64,000 bases of DNA, taken from contig NZ_JAPPUY010000004.1 of the NCBI RefSeq assembly GCF_026712245.1, positions 186,001 to 250,000 of the forward strand. Reading direction: 5' to 3'. The translations under genes and the position numbers were made by a program. Origin of the DNA: Roseateles hydrophilus. GTDB taxonomy: Bacteria; Pseudomonadota; Gammaproteobacteria; Burkholderiales; Burkholderiaceae_C. Of the stretch, positions 26,914-35,019 are shown piece by piece; the first letter of the stretch is position 1; every line of letters starts with the position of its first letter. The notes beneath the pieces are model-generated. The model did not search any database and was not told the origin of the DNA. It saw nothing but the letters and a program-made list of their open reading frames with translations.

Positions 26914-27032
26914 CACACGCTGCCGTCGGCAGGCAGCCGCAGGCCGTGGGCCAGCGCGGCCTCCAGCGGCCAGCGGCTGGCGCCGAGCACCGCCATGCTG
27001 CAGCGGCAGGCGTCCATCAGTGAGGTGAGCAT
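26913..27032 (-). CDS. Small protein (39 aa), unknown function, first gene of a two-gene unit
   Basis: The ORF starts at ATG 27030-27032 behind a strong ribosome-binding site (AGGAG with six-base spacing). It encodes MLTSLMDACRCSMAVLGASR and continues to ...HGLRLPADGSV. Its TGA overlaps the start of the 148-residue gene by one base. Features: a CRC cysteine pair at 9-11 and an amphipathic middle. I know no family. It is short, but the ribosome-binding site and the overlap argue that it is translated. The upstream 200 bp to the divergent lipoprotein gene would hold its promoter. Confidence 0.5.
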   Translation of the reverse strand: MLTSLMDACRCSMAVLGASRWPLEAALAHGLRLPADGSV

Positions 27033-27233
27033 GCGTGTCTCCTGCGCGCGAGCGCCGTGGTCTTGTGCGGCCGCCGCGCCCGGGGCCGAGGGGCCACGGC
27101 GCGACGCCTGGCCTGCAGTATTCGCAGGCGGCGGCGCGGTGGCCAGTTGCGTTTGTTGATGGCAGCCATAGCGCCAGGCTCGCAAGAACCCGCGCGCCAG
27201 CACGGCCGCGGCCGCTGCGGCACAGTGCCGCGC

Positions 27234-28358
27234 ATGCCTGCTTGCCTGCCATTGCCTTCCCGCCAAGCCCGCGCCGCGCTGTCCTTGCTGGCCCTGCTCG
27301 CCCTGCTGGCGTGCATGGCGCTGATGAGCGGCTGCGCCAGCAGCCGCGACTGCGATTCGCCCTACGCCGCCTCGCCGCAGTTCCGCAACTGCCAGTTCAC
27401 CAACCCGCCCAACCCGGCCACACCGCCCAGCGCCAGCGGCTGGCAGATCTGGTCGCGCTTCATCTTCGGAAGCAAGGTCGGCACGGTACCGGTGGACGCC
27501 ATCCCCGTGCGCCCCGTCACGCGCGCGCAGCTGGACGCGCTGGACCCGCAGGCCAACCATGTCGTGCGGCTGGGCCATTCCTCGCACCTGCTGAAGCTGC
27601 AGGGCCGCTACTGGCTCATCGACCCGGTGTTCGGCGAGCGCGTGTCGCCCTTCAGCTTTGCCGGCCCCAAGCGCTTCCATGCGCCGCCGCTGGCGCTGCG
27701 CGAGCTGCCGCCCATCGCCGGCATCATCCTGTCGCACGACCACTACGACCACCTGGACGTGCCCACCATCGAGCACCTCGCCACAAAGGCCGAGCGCTAC
27801 TTCGTGCCGCTGGGCGTGAAGGCGCGGCTGGTGGACATGGGTGTGCCGGCCGAGCGCGTGCAGGAGTTCGACTGGTGGCAGGCCGCCACGCATGCCGGCG
27901 TGACGCTGACCGCCACGCCGGCCCAGCACTTCTCGGGCCGCACGCTGGCCGACCGCAACCGCACGCTGTGGGCCTCCTGGGCGCTGGAGACCGGCGGGCA
28001 GCGCCTGTTCTACAGCGGCGACACCGGCTACTTCGACGGCTTCAAGGCCATCGGCGAACGCTTCGGCGGATTCGACCTCGCGCTGATGGAGAACGGCGCC
28101 TACGACAGCTACTGGCCCGCCGTGCACATGACGCCCGAGCAGAGCGTGCAGGCCTGCCAGGACCTGCGCGGCCGGGTGCTGTACTCGGTGCACAACAGCA
28201 CCTTCGACCTGGCCTTCCACACGTGGCGCGACCCGCTGGACCGCATCGCCGATCTCACGTCGGCCCGCGGCATCACGCTGGCCACGCCCGAGATCGGCGA
28301 GGTGCTGACCGTGGGCGTGCCGCGCGAGAACCGGCGCTGGTGGACGGGGCTGAAGTGA
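27234..28358 (+). CDS. Lipoprotein metallo-beta-lactamase-fold hydrolase (NAPE-PLD-like)
   Basis: This 374-residue protein has a lipoprotein signal (hydrophobic core, LMSGC with Cys34), then a beta-lactamase-fold domain. The zinc motif is SHDHYDHLD (His168, His170, Asp172, His173). Later metal-site regions are TPAQHFSGR and YSGDTGYFDGF, with a final histidine in YSVHNSTFD. The pattern RLGHSSHLLKLQGRYWLIDPVF is typical of the NAPE-phospholipase-D-like/RomA group, which hydrolyses phospholipid-type or other ester substrates. It is probably anchored in the outer or inner membrane, facing the periplasm. Start ATG 27234 is fixed by the signal peptide. It lies 31 bp before the thioredoxin gene on the same strand. 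Confidence 0.9.
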   Translation: MPACLPLPSRQARAALSLLALLALLACMALMSGCASSRDCDSPYAASPQFRNCQFTNPPNPATPPSASGWQIWSRFIFGSKVGTVPVDAIPVRPVTRAQLDALDPQANHVVRLGHSSHLLKLQGRYWLIDPVFGERVSPFSFAGPKRFHAPPLALRELPPIAGIILSHDHYDHLDVPTIEHLATKAERYFVPLGVKARLVDMGVPAERVQEFDWWQAATHAGVTLTATPAQHFSGRTLADRNRTLWASWALETGGQRLFYSGDTGYFDGFKAIGERFGGFDLALMENGAYDSYWPAVHMTPEQSVQACQDLRGRVLYSVHNSTFDLAFHTWRDPLDRIADLTSARGITLATPEIGEVLTVGVPRENRRWWTGLK

Positions 28359-28389
28359 TGCAGCGCGCAGTCGTGGCAGCATCCGCCCC

Positions 28390-28728
28390 ATGAGCCTGCA
28401 TGTCGCCTGCCTGTGTGCCGCCTGGTGCCGCACCTGCGAGTCCTACCGCGAAGTCTTCGAAACCGCCTGCGCCGAGCTGCCCCAAGACGGACTGCGGGTG
28501 CACTGGATCGACATCGAGGACGAGGCCGAGCTGATCGGCGAGCTGGACATCGAGACCTTTCCCACGCTGCTGATCGCCGACGACGGGCAGGTGCGCTTCG
28601 CCGGCCCGCTGACGCCGCAACCCGAGACGCTCAAGCGCGTGCTGCGCGCCCATCTGGCCGACGCCGCGCCGGCCCGCGTCGAGCCCGCCTACGCCACGCT
28701 GGCACAGCGGCTGCGAGTCCGCAGCTGA
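28390..28728 (+). CDS. Thioredoxin-fold protein
   Basis: This 112-residue cytoplasmic protein has a thioredoxin-type active site WCRTC (Cys13, Cys16) near the N-terminus and the cis-proline motif FPTLLI. The central DIEDEAELIGELDIETFPTLLIADDGQV matches the alpha2-beta3 region of thioredoxins. The usual first helix is short. It probably reduces disulfides or transfers electrons to an unidentified partner. It follows the lipoprotein hydrolase closely, so it may share its promoter. It is not the main TrxA, whose site is WCGPC. Confidence 0.88.
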   Translation: MSLHVACLCAAWCRTCESYREVFETACAELPQDGLRVHWIDIEDEAELIGELDIETFPTLLIADDGQVRFAGPLTPQPETLKRVLRAHLADAAPARVEPAYATLAQRLRVRS

Positions 28729-28825
28729 ACAGCTTCAGCCGGGTGCAGACGACCGTAGCACCCCGGATGCCGTTGCGCATCGCGACGCGCCAGAATCAGG
28801 CCGTCCGTCACAGGAGACCGCCCGC

Positions 28826-29638
28826 GTGAACGCCCGCATGCGCACCGTTGTTGCCAGCCTGGCTGCACTCGCCGCGCTGGGCGCGCAGGCCAGCTGCCCG
28901 CGCCCACTGCAGGTGCCACTCGCGCCCATCGGCGTGAGCGTCAGCTTTGACGGCAACCAGGCGACCGGCATCTACCCGACGCTGCTGCGCGAAGTGGCCG
29001 CCGACACCGGTTGCCAGCTGGAGGTGCAGCGCGTGCCACGCGCGCGCCAGCAAAAGCTGTTCGATGCGGGGCAGGCCCACCTGCTGGTGCCAGCATCGGC
29101 CACGCCGGCACGCGACGCCAAGGCGGAGTTCGTGCCGCTGATCCAGGTGCGGGCCAGCCTGCTGACGCTGGGGAGCGACCCCGCACCACCGCGCTCGCTG
29201 GCGCAGTTGCTGGCGAAGCCCGACTACAAGCTGGTCGTCGTTCGTGGCTTTTCCTTCGGCGCGGCCTATGACAGCGCCATCGCAACACTGCGCCAGCGCC
29301 AGCGCCTCGTCGAGGAGGCCGACACCGTCGGCGTGGCCCGCGCGCTGCAACGCGGCCTGGCCCAAGGCACCGTCATGACGGCCAGCATCCTCGTCGGCAC
29401 GCTGATGGTGGAGCCCGAACTGCAGCCGCTGCTCAAGCAGCTGCAGAGCTCGCCCCTGGATGAGCTGGGCTGGAACGCGAGCGGGCTGTACCTGTCCAAC
29501 AGCAGCCTCAGCAAGGCGGAGCGCGACACGCTGCGCACGGCCTTCGGCCAAGCCGCCCGCAACGGGCGGGTCTGGCAACTCTTCAACGAGCACCATCCGC
29601 CGGGCAGCCTGAGCCAGAGCATCCGCCCCCTGCCCTGA
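28826..29638 (+). CDS. Periplasmic solute-binding protein, family 3-like (amino-acid type), orphan
   Basis: This 270-residue protein has a signal peptide (cut after AQAS near residue 23) and the bilobal family-3 layout: VPLAPIGVSVSF, GIYPTLLREVAADTGCQLEVQRVPRARQ, and the hinge-region RGFSFGAAYDSAI. It lacks nearby permease genes. Proteins of this kind also serve as sensors or as relics of transport systems. The GTG at 28826 follows CAGGAGA; the ATG at 28838 is an alternative. The ligand is unknown. It is convergent with dnaB, 14 bp apart. Confidence 0.82.
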   Translation: MNARMRTVVASLAALAALGAQASCPRPLQVPLAPIGVSVSFDGNQATGIYPTLLREVAADTGCQLEVQRVPRARQQKLFDAGQAHLLVPASATPARDAKAEFVPLIQVRASLLTLGSDPAPPRSLAQLLAKPDYKLVVVRGFSFGAAYDSAIATLRQRQRLVEEADTVGVARALQRGLAQGTVMTASILVGTLMVEPELQPLLKQLQSSPLDELGWNASGLYLSNSSLSKAERDTLRTAFGQAARNGRVWQLFNEHHPPGSLSQSIRPLP

Positions 29639-29652
29639 GCGACAGCGCCGGG

Positions 29653-31077
29653 CTAGTACTCGTCGCGCTCCACGCCCACGTAGCCTGGCGCGAGGTTCTC
29701 GAACTTGGTGTGCATGCGCTGGAAGGCCAGCTTCACCGTGCCCACCGGACCATTACGCTGTTTCGCAATGATGATCTCGGCCACCCCAGGCTCCTTGCAC
29801 TCATCCTTCGTGTAGTACTCATCACGGTAGATGAACATGATGATGTCCGCGTCCTGCTCGATGGCGCCGGACTCTCGCAGGTCGGACATCATGGGCCGCT
29901 TGTCAGGCCGCTGCTCCACCGAGCGGTTCAGCTGCGACAGCGCGATGACGGGGCAGCGCAGCTCCTTGGCCAGCGCCTTCAGGCCCCGCGAGATCTCGCC
30001 CAGCACCGTCGCGCGGTTCTCCTCGCTGCCGCCGCCGTTGCCGGTCATCAGCTGCAGGTAGTCGATGACGATCAGCCCCAGCTGGCCGCTGATGCGCGCC
30101 TGCCGGCGTGCGCGGGCGCGCACCTCACTGGGCGACAGGCCCGGGCTCTCATCGATGTAGATCGCGGCCTTGCCGAGCTTGTCGACGGCCTCGGACAGCC
30201 GGCTCCATTCGTCGTCCTTGAGCTGGCCGGTGCGCAGGTGGCTCTGGTCGATGCGGCCGATGGAGCCCACCATCCGCAGCGCCAGCTGCGCGGCGCCCAT
30301 TTCCATCGAGTAGATGACAACCGGCAGCCCCTCGTTGATGGCCACGTTCTCGGCGATGTTGACGGCGAATGCCGTCTTGCCCATGGACGGGCGCGCGGCC
30401 AGCACGATGAGGTCGCCCGGCTGCAGGCCCGCGGTCTGCTTGTCCAGGTCGTAGAAGCCGGTGCGCACGCCGGTCACGTCCTGGTGCCCGGCCTCGGCCA
30501 GCTCGTTGACGCGGTCGATCAGCGCGATGACCAGCCGGTCCATGCTCTGGAAGCCCTGCTGGCTGCGCGAGCCTTCCTCGCCAATCTTGAAGATCTTGCC
30601 CTCGGCCTCGTCCAGGATCTGGTTGACGGCCTTGCCCTGCGGGTTCATCGCGGCGGTGGCGATCTCGTCGGACGTCGCCACCAGCTTGCGCAGGATGGCG
30701 CGCTCGCGAACGATCTCGGCGTAGCGGCGCAGGTTGGCGGCGCTCGGCACGCTCTGCGCCAGCGCATTCAGGTAGGCCAGGCCACCGCATTCCTCGGCGC
30801 GGCCCAGCGACGTCAGCTCGTCGAAGACAGTCACCACGTCGGCCGGCTTGCCCGCGTTGACGAGCTTGCCGATGGCCGCGAACACCTGCTTGTGCTCGAA
30901 GCGGTAGAAGTCGCTCTCGGTCAGCAGGTCGGCCGCCTTGTCCCAGGCGGAGTTGTCGATCAGCAGGCCGCCGAGCACGCTCTGCTCGGCCTCCACCGAA
31001 TGCGGCGGCACGCGCAGCCGCGCAACCTCATCGTCTTGCGGCGCAGTGGAAGGGGAAGCAGGGAAGATCGCAGACAT
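29653..31077 (-). CDS. dnaB: Replicative DNA helicase DnaB
   Basis: This 474-residue hexameric helicase unwinds DNA 5'-3' at the replication fork. The N-terminal DnaB domain is at about 20-125 (VPPHSVEAEQSVLGGLLIDN). The RecA-like motor has Walker A ARPSMGKTAF at 228-237, Walker B LIVIDYLQLM, and motif 4 AIEQDADIIMFIYRDEYY. There is no intein. It is the last gene of the rpsF-priB-rpsR-rplI-dnaB order common in Burkholderiales, but a hairpin lies between rplI and dnaB and may lower its expression relative to the ribosomal genes. Confidence 0.98.
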   Translation of the reverse strand: MSAIFPASPSTAPQDDEVARLRVPPHSVEAEQSVLGGLLIDNSAWDKAADLLTESDFYRFEHKQVFAAIGKLVNAGKPADVVTVFDELTSLGRAEECGGLAYLNALAQSVPSAANLRRYAEIVRERAILRKLVATSDEIATAAMNPQGKAVNQILDEAEGKIFKIGEEGSRSQQGFQSMDRLVIALIDRVNELAEAGHQDVTGVRTGFYDLDKQTAGLQPGDLIVLAARPSMGKTAFAVNIAENVAINEGLPVVIYSMEMGAAQLALRMVGSIGRIDQSHLRTGQLKDDEWSRLSEAVDKLGKAAIYIDESPGLSPSEVRARARRQARISGQLGLIVIDYLQLMTGNGGGSEENRATVLGEISRGLKALAKELRCPVIALSQLNRSVEQRPDKRPMMSDLRESGAIEQDADIIMFIYRDEYYTKDECKEPGVAEIIIAKQRNGPVGTVKLAFQRMHTKFENLAPGYVGVERDEY

Positions 31078-31150
31078 GCCTGTGGATAAAGCTGTGGACG
31101 GCCTGGGAGCAAGCGGTGGGCGGAGCGGGACAACTCGGCCCTGAAAGACA

Positions 31151-31181
31151 GAAGGCCGAAACCCTCAGGGTATCGGCCTTC
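31151..31181 (-). terminator. Hairpin between rplI and dnaB, probable partial terminator
   Basis: GAAGGCCGA (31151-31159) pairs with TCGGCCTTC (31173-31181), with an inner ACCC/GGGT stem and three-base loop. On the minus strand the stem is followed by TGTCTTT, a weak T tract. Placed between the ribosomal genes and dnaB, it likely allows partial read-through, so dnaB is expressed less than rplI. Confidence 0.65.
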
Positions 31182-31228
31182 GTTGGATGTTGCGGCGACA
31201 AGCTGTCACCGCGCATCAGGGGAAGCGT

Positions 31229-31681
31229 TTATTCCGCTTCGGCAACCACGTGAACGGTGATCTCGACGACCACGTCCGTGTGAGCGGCGATGCTGACCGG
31301 GAACTCGCCCACGGTCTTCAGCGGGCCGTTCGGCAGGCGCACCTGAGCCTTGGCGACGGCGGTGCCGGCCTTGGTCAGTGCGTCAGCGACGTCGGCGTTG
31401 GTCACCGAGCCGAACAGACGGCCGTCCACGCCGGCCTTCTGGGCGATGCGGACGGTCTTGCCGGCGATGGCTTCACCCAGCTTCTGGGCTTCGGCCAGCT
31501 TGGCGGCGGCGATCTTTTCCAGTTCGGCGCGCTTGGCTTCGAATTCCTTGATCGCGGCTTCGGTGGCGCGACGGGCGGCCTTGGTCGGGATCAGGAAGTT
31601 GCGGGCGTAGCCGTCCTTGACCTTGACGACATCGCCGAGGTTGCCGAGGTTGGCGACTTTTTCGAGCAGGATCACTTGCAT
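31229..31681 (-). CDS. rplI: 50S ribosomal protein L9
   Basis: This 150-residue L9 binds 23S rRNA near the L1 stalk and influences frame maintenance. The N-terminal globular part ([34 protein letters not shown]) matches the conserved L9 signature. A long connecting helix ([21 protein letters not shown]) and a C-terminal RNA-binding domain follow. Length is normal. It is fourth in the rpsF operon, 12 bp after rpsR. Confidence 0.98.
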   Translation of the reverse strand: MQVILLEKVANLGNLGDVVKVKDGYARNFLIPTKAARRATEAAIKEFEAKRAELEKIAAAKLAEAQKLGEAIAGKTVRIAQKAGVDGRLFGSVTNADVADALTKAGTAVAKAQVRLPNGPLKTVGEFPVSIAAHTDVVVEITVHVVAEAE

Positions 31682-31693
31682 GTCGTCAGCTCC

Positions 31694-31984
31694 TTAGACC
31701 TTGTGCTGGTCGCTGTACGGCAGCAGGGCCAGGAAGCGCGCGCGCTTGATGGACACCGTCAGCTGACGCTGGAAGAAAGCGCGCGTGCCGGTCAGGCGAG
31801 CGGGCGTGATCTTGCCGTTTTCGGCGATGAAGTCGCGCAGCGTGTCGACGTCCTTGTAGTCGATCTTCTCGACGCCAGCGACGGTGAAACGGCAGAAACG
31901 CTTGCGGCGGAACAGCAGCGACTGTTGGTTGCGCTTGGGCTTCTTGTCCTTGGAGAAGCGACCTTTGCCACGAAGAGGGGGCAT
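31694..31984 (-). CDS. rpsR: 30S ribosomal protein S18
   Basis: This 96-residue S18 pairs with S6 on the 30S platform. The conserved core is [41 protein letters not shown] and [19 protein letters not shown] basic N-terminal extension ([19 protein letters not shown]) is longer than in E. coli but usual for Burkholderiales. It follows priB by 27 bp. Confidence 0.98.
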   Translation of the reverse strand: MPPLRGKGRFSKDKKPKRNQQSLLFRRKRFCRFTVAGVEKIDYKDVDTLRDFIAENGKITPARLTGTRAFFQRQLTVSIKRARFLALLPYSDQHKV

Positions 31985-32011
31985 GTTGGACCTCTGTTAA
32001 ATCTATCCGGA

Positions 32012-32323
32012 TCAATCAATGTCCGGGTTCTGCGACTCAGCGGGTTCGATCACGGTGACGTGGGCGACAAAGCCCCGGCCGTTGCGCTGGTGGGTCAGGA
32101 AGCCGCGAAAGATCGCGTGGCCACCGATTCCCAGCGCCTGCAACTGCTTGGCCACCTCGCCCACCGCGACCGCCTTGATCTCCAGGGAGACCTTGCGCGG
32201 CTTGCCGGCTTCGATGACTTCGGACTCGGCCTTGAGGGCGGCGTCCAGGGCCATCAGCCCGGCGGGTGTGTAGCGAACTTGTCCGAGTTGCTGGATCTGT
32301 GCCTGCAGGTGAAGTTGATTCAC
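32012..32323 (-). CDS. priB: Primosomal replication protein N (PriB)
   Basis: This 103-residue single OB-fold protein binds single-stranded DNA and helps PriA reload DnaB at collapsed forks. The sequence NQLHLQAQIQQLGQVRYTPAG and the position between rpsF and rpsR identify it. The start is GTG at 32321-32323. It is conserved in this operon across beta- and gammaproteobacteria. Confidence 0.93.
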   Translation of the reverse strand: MNQLHLQAQIQQLGQVRYTPAGLMALDAALKAESEVIEAGKPRKVSLEIKAVAVGEVAKQLQALGIGGHAIFRGFLTHQRNGRGFVAHVTVIEPAESQNPDID

Positions 32324-32374
32324 GCTGTCGGCACGCTGTTCGAAAAACCTGGTTCTTCAGCGATGAGCGTCAGC

Positions 32375-32737
32375 TCAGGCCGCTTCTTGCTGCGGCGCCT
32401 TGCGGGCTTCTTCGCGCTCGACGGCCTTCATCATGACCGAGGGGGTCGTGATGGCCTTGTCCTGCACCACGGTCAGGTGGCGCAGCACGGCGTCGTTGAA
32501 GCGGAAGCCGGTCTCGAGCTCAACGAGGACTTCCTTGCTGGCTTCGATGTTCAGGCACAGGTAGTGGGCCTTGGCGAGCTTCTGGATCTGGTAGGCCAGC
32601 TGACGGCGGCCCCAGTCCTCGACACGGTGCACGACACCGCCGCCGGCGGTGATCAGGCCCTTGTAACGCTCCAGCATGGCCGGAACCTGTTCGCTTTGAT
32701 CCGGATGGATCAGCAGAACGATTTCATAGTGACGCAT
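32375..32737 (-). CDS. rpsF: 30S ribosomal protein S6
   Basis: This 120-residue S6 starts [18 protein letters not shown] and has the conserved [20 protein letters not shown] and [13 protein letters not shown] segments. It binds S18 and 16S rRNA. The start at 32737 has an AGGAGT ribosome-binding site. The C-terminal [12 protein letters not shown] tail is a normal acidic/basic extension. It is the first gene of the operon; its promoter must lie in the 145 bp between it and the symporter stop at 32883. Confidence 0.98.
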   Translation of the reverse strand: MRHYEIVLLIHPDQSEQVPAMLERYKGLITAGGGVVHRVEDWGRRQLAYQIQKLAKAHYLCLNIEASKEVLVELETGFRFNDAVLRHLTVVQDKAITTPSVMMKAVEREEARKAPQQEAA

Positions 32738-32882
32738 GAGTACTCCTTGTGGATTCCAGCCCGGCATGGTCGGAAGTGACGGCCGGCCTGAGGAAGCCGC
32801 GCCACGGCGTCTACTCGTGGTGCGGCAAGGCGAAGCCCGTGATTCTAGCCCGCAACCTGAAAAATCCCAAACCGGCGCCGCA

Positions 32883-34943
32883 TCAGCGCGGTGGCGGCGT
32901 GCGCAGGGTCTCAACGATCTCCCGCTCGCGGGGCCCGGGGGGCGCCGTCATCAGGCTGGCCAGCACCAGCACCAATGCCCCGGCCGGCACGCCGAACACG
33001 GCCGCCGCCGCCGGCGGAATGCCCCACAGCAAGGACGCCGGCCCTGCCAGGCCGAACAGCGACCGCAGGTCGGGGTGGGCCATGGCCAGGTAGGCCAGGC
33101 ACACGGCCAGCCCGCTCAGCATGCCAGCCAGCGCGCCGACTCGATTGGCGCGCCGCCAGAACACGCCAGCCACCAGCGCCGGGAAGAAGGTCGAGCCGGC
33201 GATGGAGAACGCCGCCGTCACGACGGCCAGGATGTCCGCCGGCCGGCTGGAAGCCACGGCCGCCGCCGTCAGCGCAGCAGCCAGCAGCAGCGCCTTGGAC
33301 AGCGTGACGCGCCGCGTGCGTGAGGCATCGGGGTTGATGGACTTGAAGTAGATGTCGTGCGAGAGCGCGCTGGAGATGGCCAGCAGCAGCCCGTCGGCGG
33401 TCGACAACGCCGCGGCGAGCCCGCCGGCCGCCACCATGCCCGAGATCACATAGGGCAGGCCCCCCAGTTCCGGCAGCACCAGCATGACAAGGTCGGGATG
33501 CAGCCGCAGCTCGCCCAGCTGCAGGCGGCCGTCGCCATTGAGATCCACCGCCGAGAGCAGCGCGGGATCGACGCGCTGCCACTGGCGTATCCAGGCCGGC
33601 AACTGGTCGAACGCCGTGCCCACCAGGCCGTTGAACACCTCGGTTTTGACCATGACGGCCAATGCTGGCGCCGTCAGGTAGAGCAGGCAGATGAACACCA
33701 GCGACCAGGCCACCGACTCACGCGCCGTCGCCACCGAGGTCGTCGTGTAGTAGCGCGTCAGCAGGTGGGGCAGGCCGGCCGTGCCCACCATCAGGCACAG
33801 CGCCAACGCGATGAAATTGCGACGCGAATCACTGCCCGGCGCGGCATCCTCCGCATTGCCGCGGGGCGAGGCCTCGGGGAATGGCTGGGAATGCGGCACC
33901 AGCCCGGACAGCGGACGCGCACGCTGGGTCTCGCTGGCCTGCTCGCGGCGCCATTGCTCCTCTGCTTCGGCCGGCGTGCGCGGCATCGCGGCGCGCTGCT
34001 TCTCCGCCGCCTGGATGGCGGCCAGCGGCGCGCCCTCCGCCTTCAGCGCAGCAACGCGTGCAGCGGCCTCGGCCTGCGCCTTGGCCAGCGCGGCAGGCAC
34101 ATCCTGCAGCCGGGCGGCCGCGGCGTCGGCGCGCTGCTGGTGCAGCGCCCGCACCTGCAGCTCGGCGGGGTCGTGGATGAGTTCGCGCTCGCGCTCGGCC
34201 AGCTGGTGCAGCTGCTGGCCGTACACCAGCTGCGGCAGCGGCCAGCCGGTCTGCTTGACGCTGAGCCAGATGACCGGCACCAGGTAGGCCAGGATCATGA
34301 TCAGGTACTGCGCCACCTGCGTCCAGGTGACGGCACGCATGCCGCCCAGGAAGGAGCACACCAGCACGCCGCCCAGGCCCACGAACACACCCACCTCGAA
34401 GGCCAGGCCGGTGAGCCGCGTCGTGATCAACCCCACGCCGTAGATCTGCGCGACGAGGTAGACGAAGGACACCAGGATGGCGGCGGCGGCGCCCAGCAGC
34501 CTCAGCGCACGGCTGTCGAAACGCTCGCCGAGGAAGTCGCCCAGCGTGAACTGACCGAAGCGGCGCAAATAGGGCGCGATGCACAGCGCCACCAGCACGA
34601 AGCCGCCCGTCCAGCCCAGCACATAGGCCAGCCCCGAGTAGCCGCTGGCGTACAGCGTGCCCACGAGGCCGATGAAGCTGGCCGCGCTCATCCAGTCGGC
34701 CGCGGCGGCCATGCCGTTGTAGAGCGGCGGCACGCGCCGGCCGGCGACGAAGTACTCCGCCGGATCCGTGGTGCGGCCCAGGATGCCGATGACGGCATAG
34801 ACCGCCACCGTCGCGCCCAGGAAGGTGTAGCCGATCCATGCCTTGGGCATGCCGCGCTGCTCGGCCACGCCCAGCGCGACGACGAGTGCGATGAAGCTCA
34901 GCGCGAAGACGGCGTAGCGGCGGTGGAGGCGGTTGGCGAGCAC
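32883..34943 (-). CDS. Sodium:solute symporter (ActP-like, VC_2705 type) with a charged insert and an EF-hand loop
   Basis: This 686-residue inner-membrane SSS transporter probably takes up acetate or another short organic acid with sodium. The core helices carry [52 protein letters not shown] and [19 protein letters not shown], all typical. About 135 residues (240-375) between core helices form a charged, Ala-rich, probably coiled-coil insert. A perfect EF-hand calcium loop, [12 protein letters not shown], lies at 467-478. Start is GTG 34943 without a ribosome-binding site, 19 bp after the T run of the ppsA terminator. The usual small partner subunit (DUF4212) gene is absent here. Confidence 0.88.
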   Translation of the reverse strand: MLANRLHRRYAVFALSFIALVVALGVAEQRGMPKAWIGYTFLGATVAVYAVIGILGRTTDPAEYFVAGRRVPPLYNGMAAAADWMSAASFIGLVGTLYASGYSGLAYVLGWTGGFVLVALCIAPYLRRFGQFTLGDFLGERFDSRALRLLGAAAAILVSFVYLVAQIYGVGLITTRLTGLAFEVGVFVGLGGVLVCSFLGGMRAVTWTQVAQYLIMILAYLVPVIWLSVKQTGWPLPQLVYGQQLHQLAERERELIHDPAELQVRALHQQRADAAAARLQDVPAALAKAQAEAAARVAALKAEGAPLAAIQAAEKQRAAMPRTPAEAEEQWRREQASETQRARPLSGLVPHSQPFPEASPRGNAEDAAPGSDSRRNFIALALCLMVGTAGLPHLLTRYYTTTSVATARESVAWSLVFICLLYLTAPALAVMVKTEVFNGLVGTAFDQLPAWIRQWQRVDPALLSAVDLNGDGRLQLGELRLHPDLVMLVLPELGGLPYVISGMVAAGGLAAALSTADGLLLAISSALSHDIYFKSINPDASRTRRVTLSKALLLAAALTAAAVASSRPADILAVVTAAFSIAGSTFFPALVAGVFWRRANRVGALAGMLSGLAVCLAYLAMAHPDLRSLFGLAGPASLLWGIPPAAAAVFGVPAGALVLVLASLMTAPPGPREREIVETLRTPPPR

Positions 34944-34961
34944 GGCCGCGATGATGGCAAC

Positions 34962-34996
34962 AAAAAGCCCGGGTTCCCCTTACGGAGAACCCGGGC
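34962..34996 (-). terminator. Rho-independent terminator of ppsA
   Basis: A 10-bp perfect stem GCCCGGGTTC (34967-34976) / GAACCCGGGC (34987-34996) with a ten-base loop. On the minus strand it is followed by TTTTT (34962-34966). It begins 24 bp after the ppsA stop and ends only 19 bp before the symporter start codon. Confidence 0.9.
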
Positions 34997-35019
34997 CTCG
35001 GGTCGTCAGCGGTGAAGCT

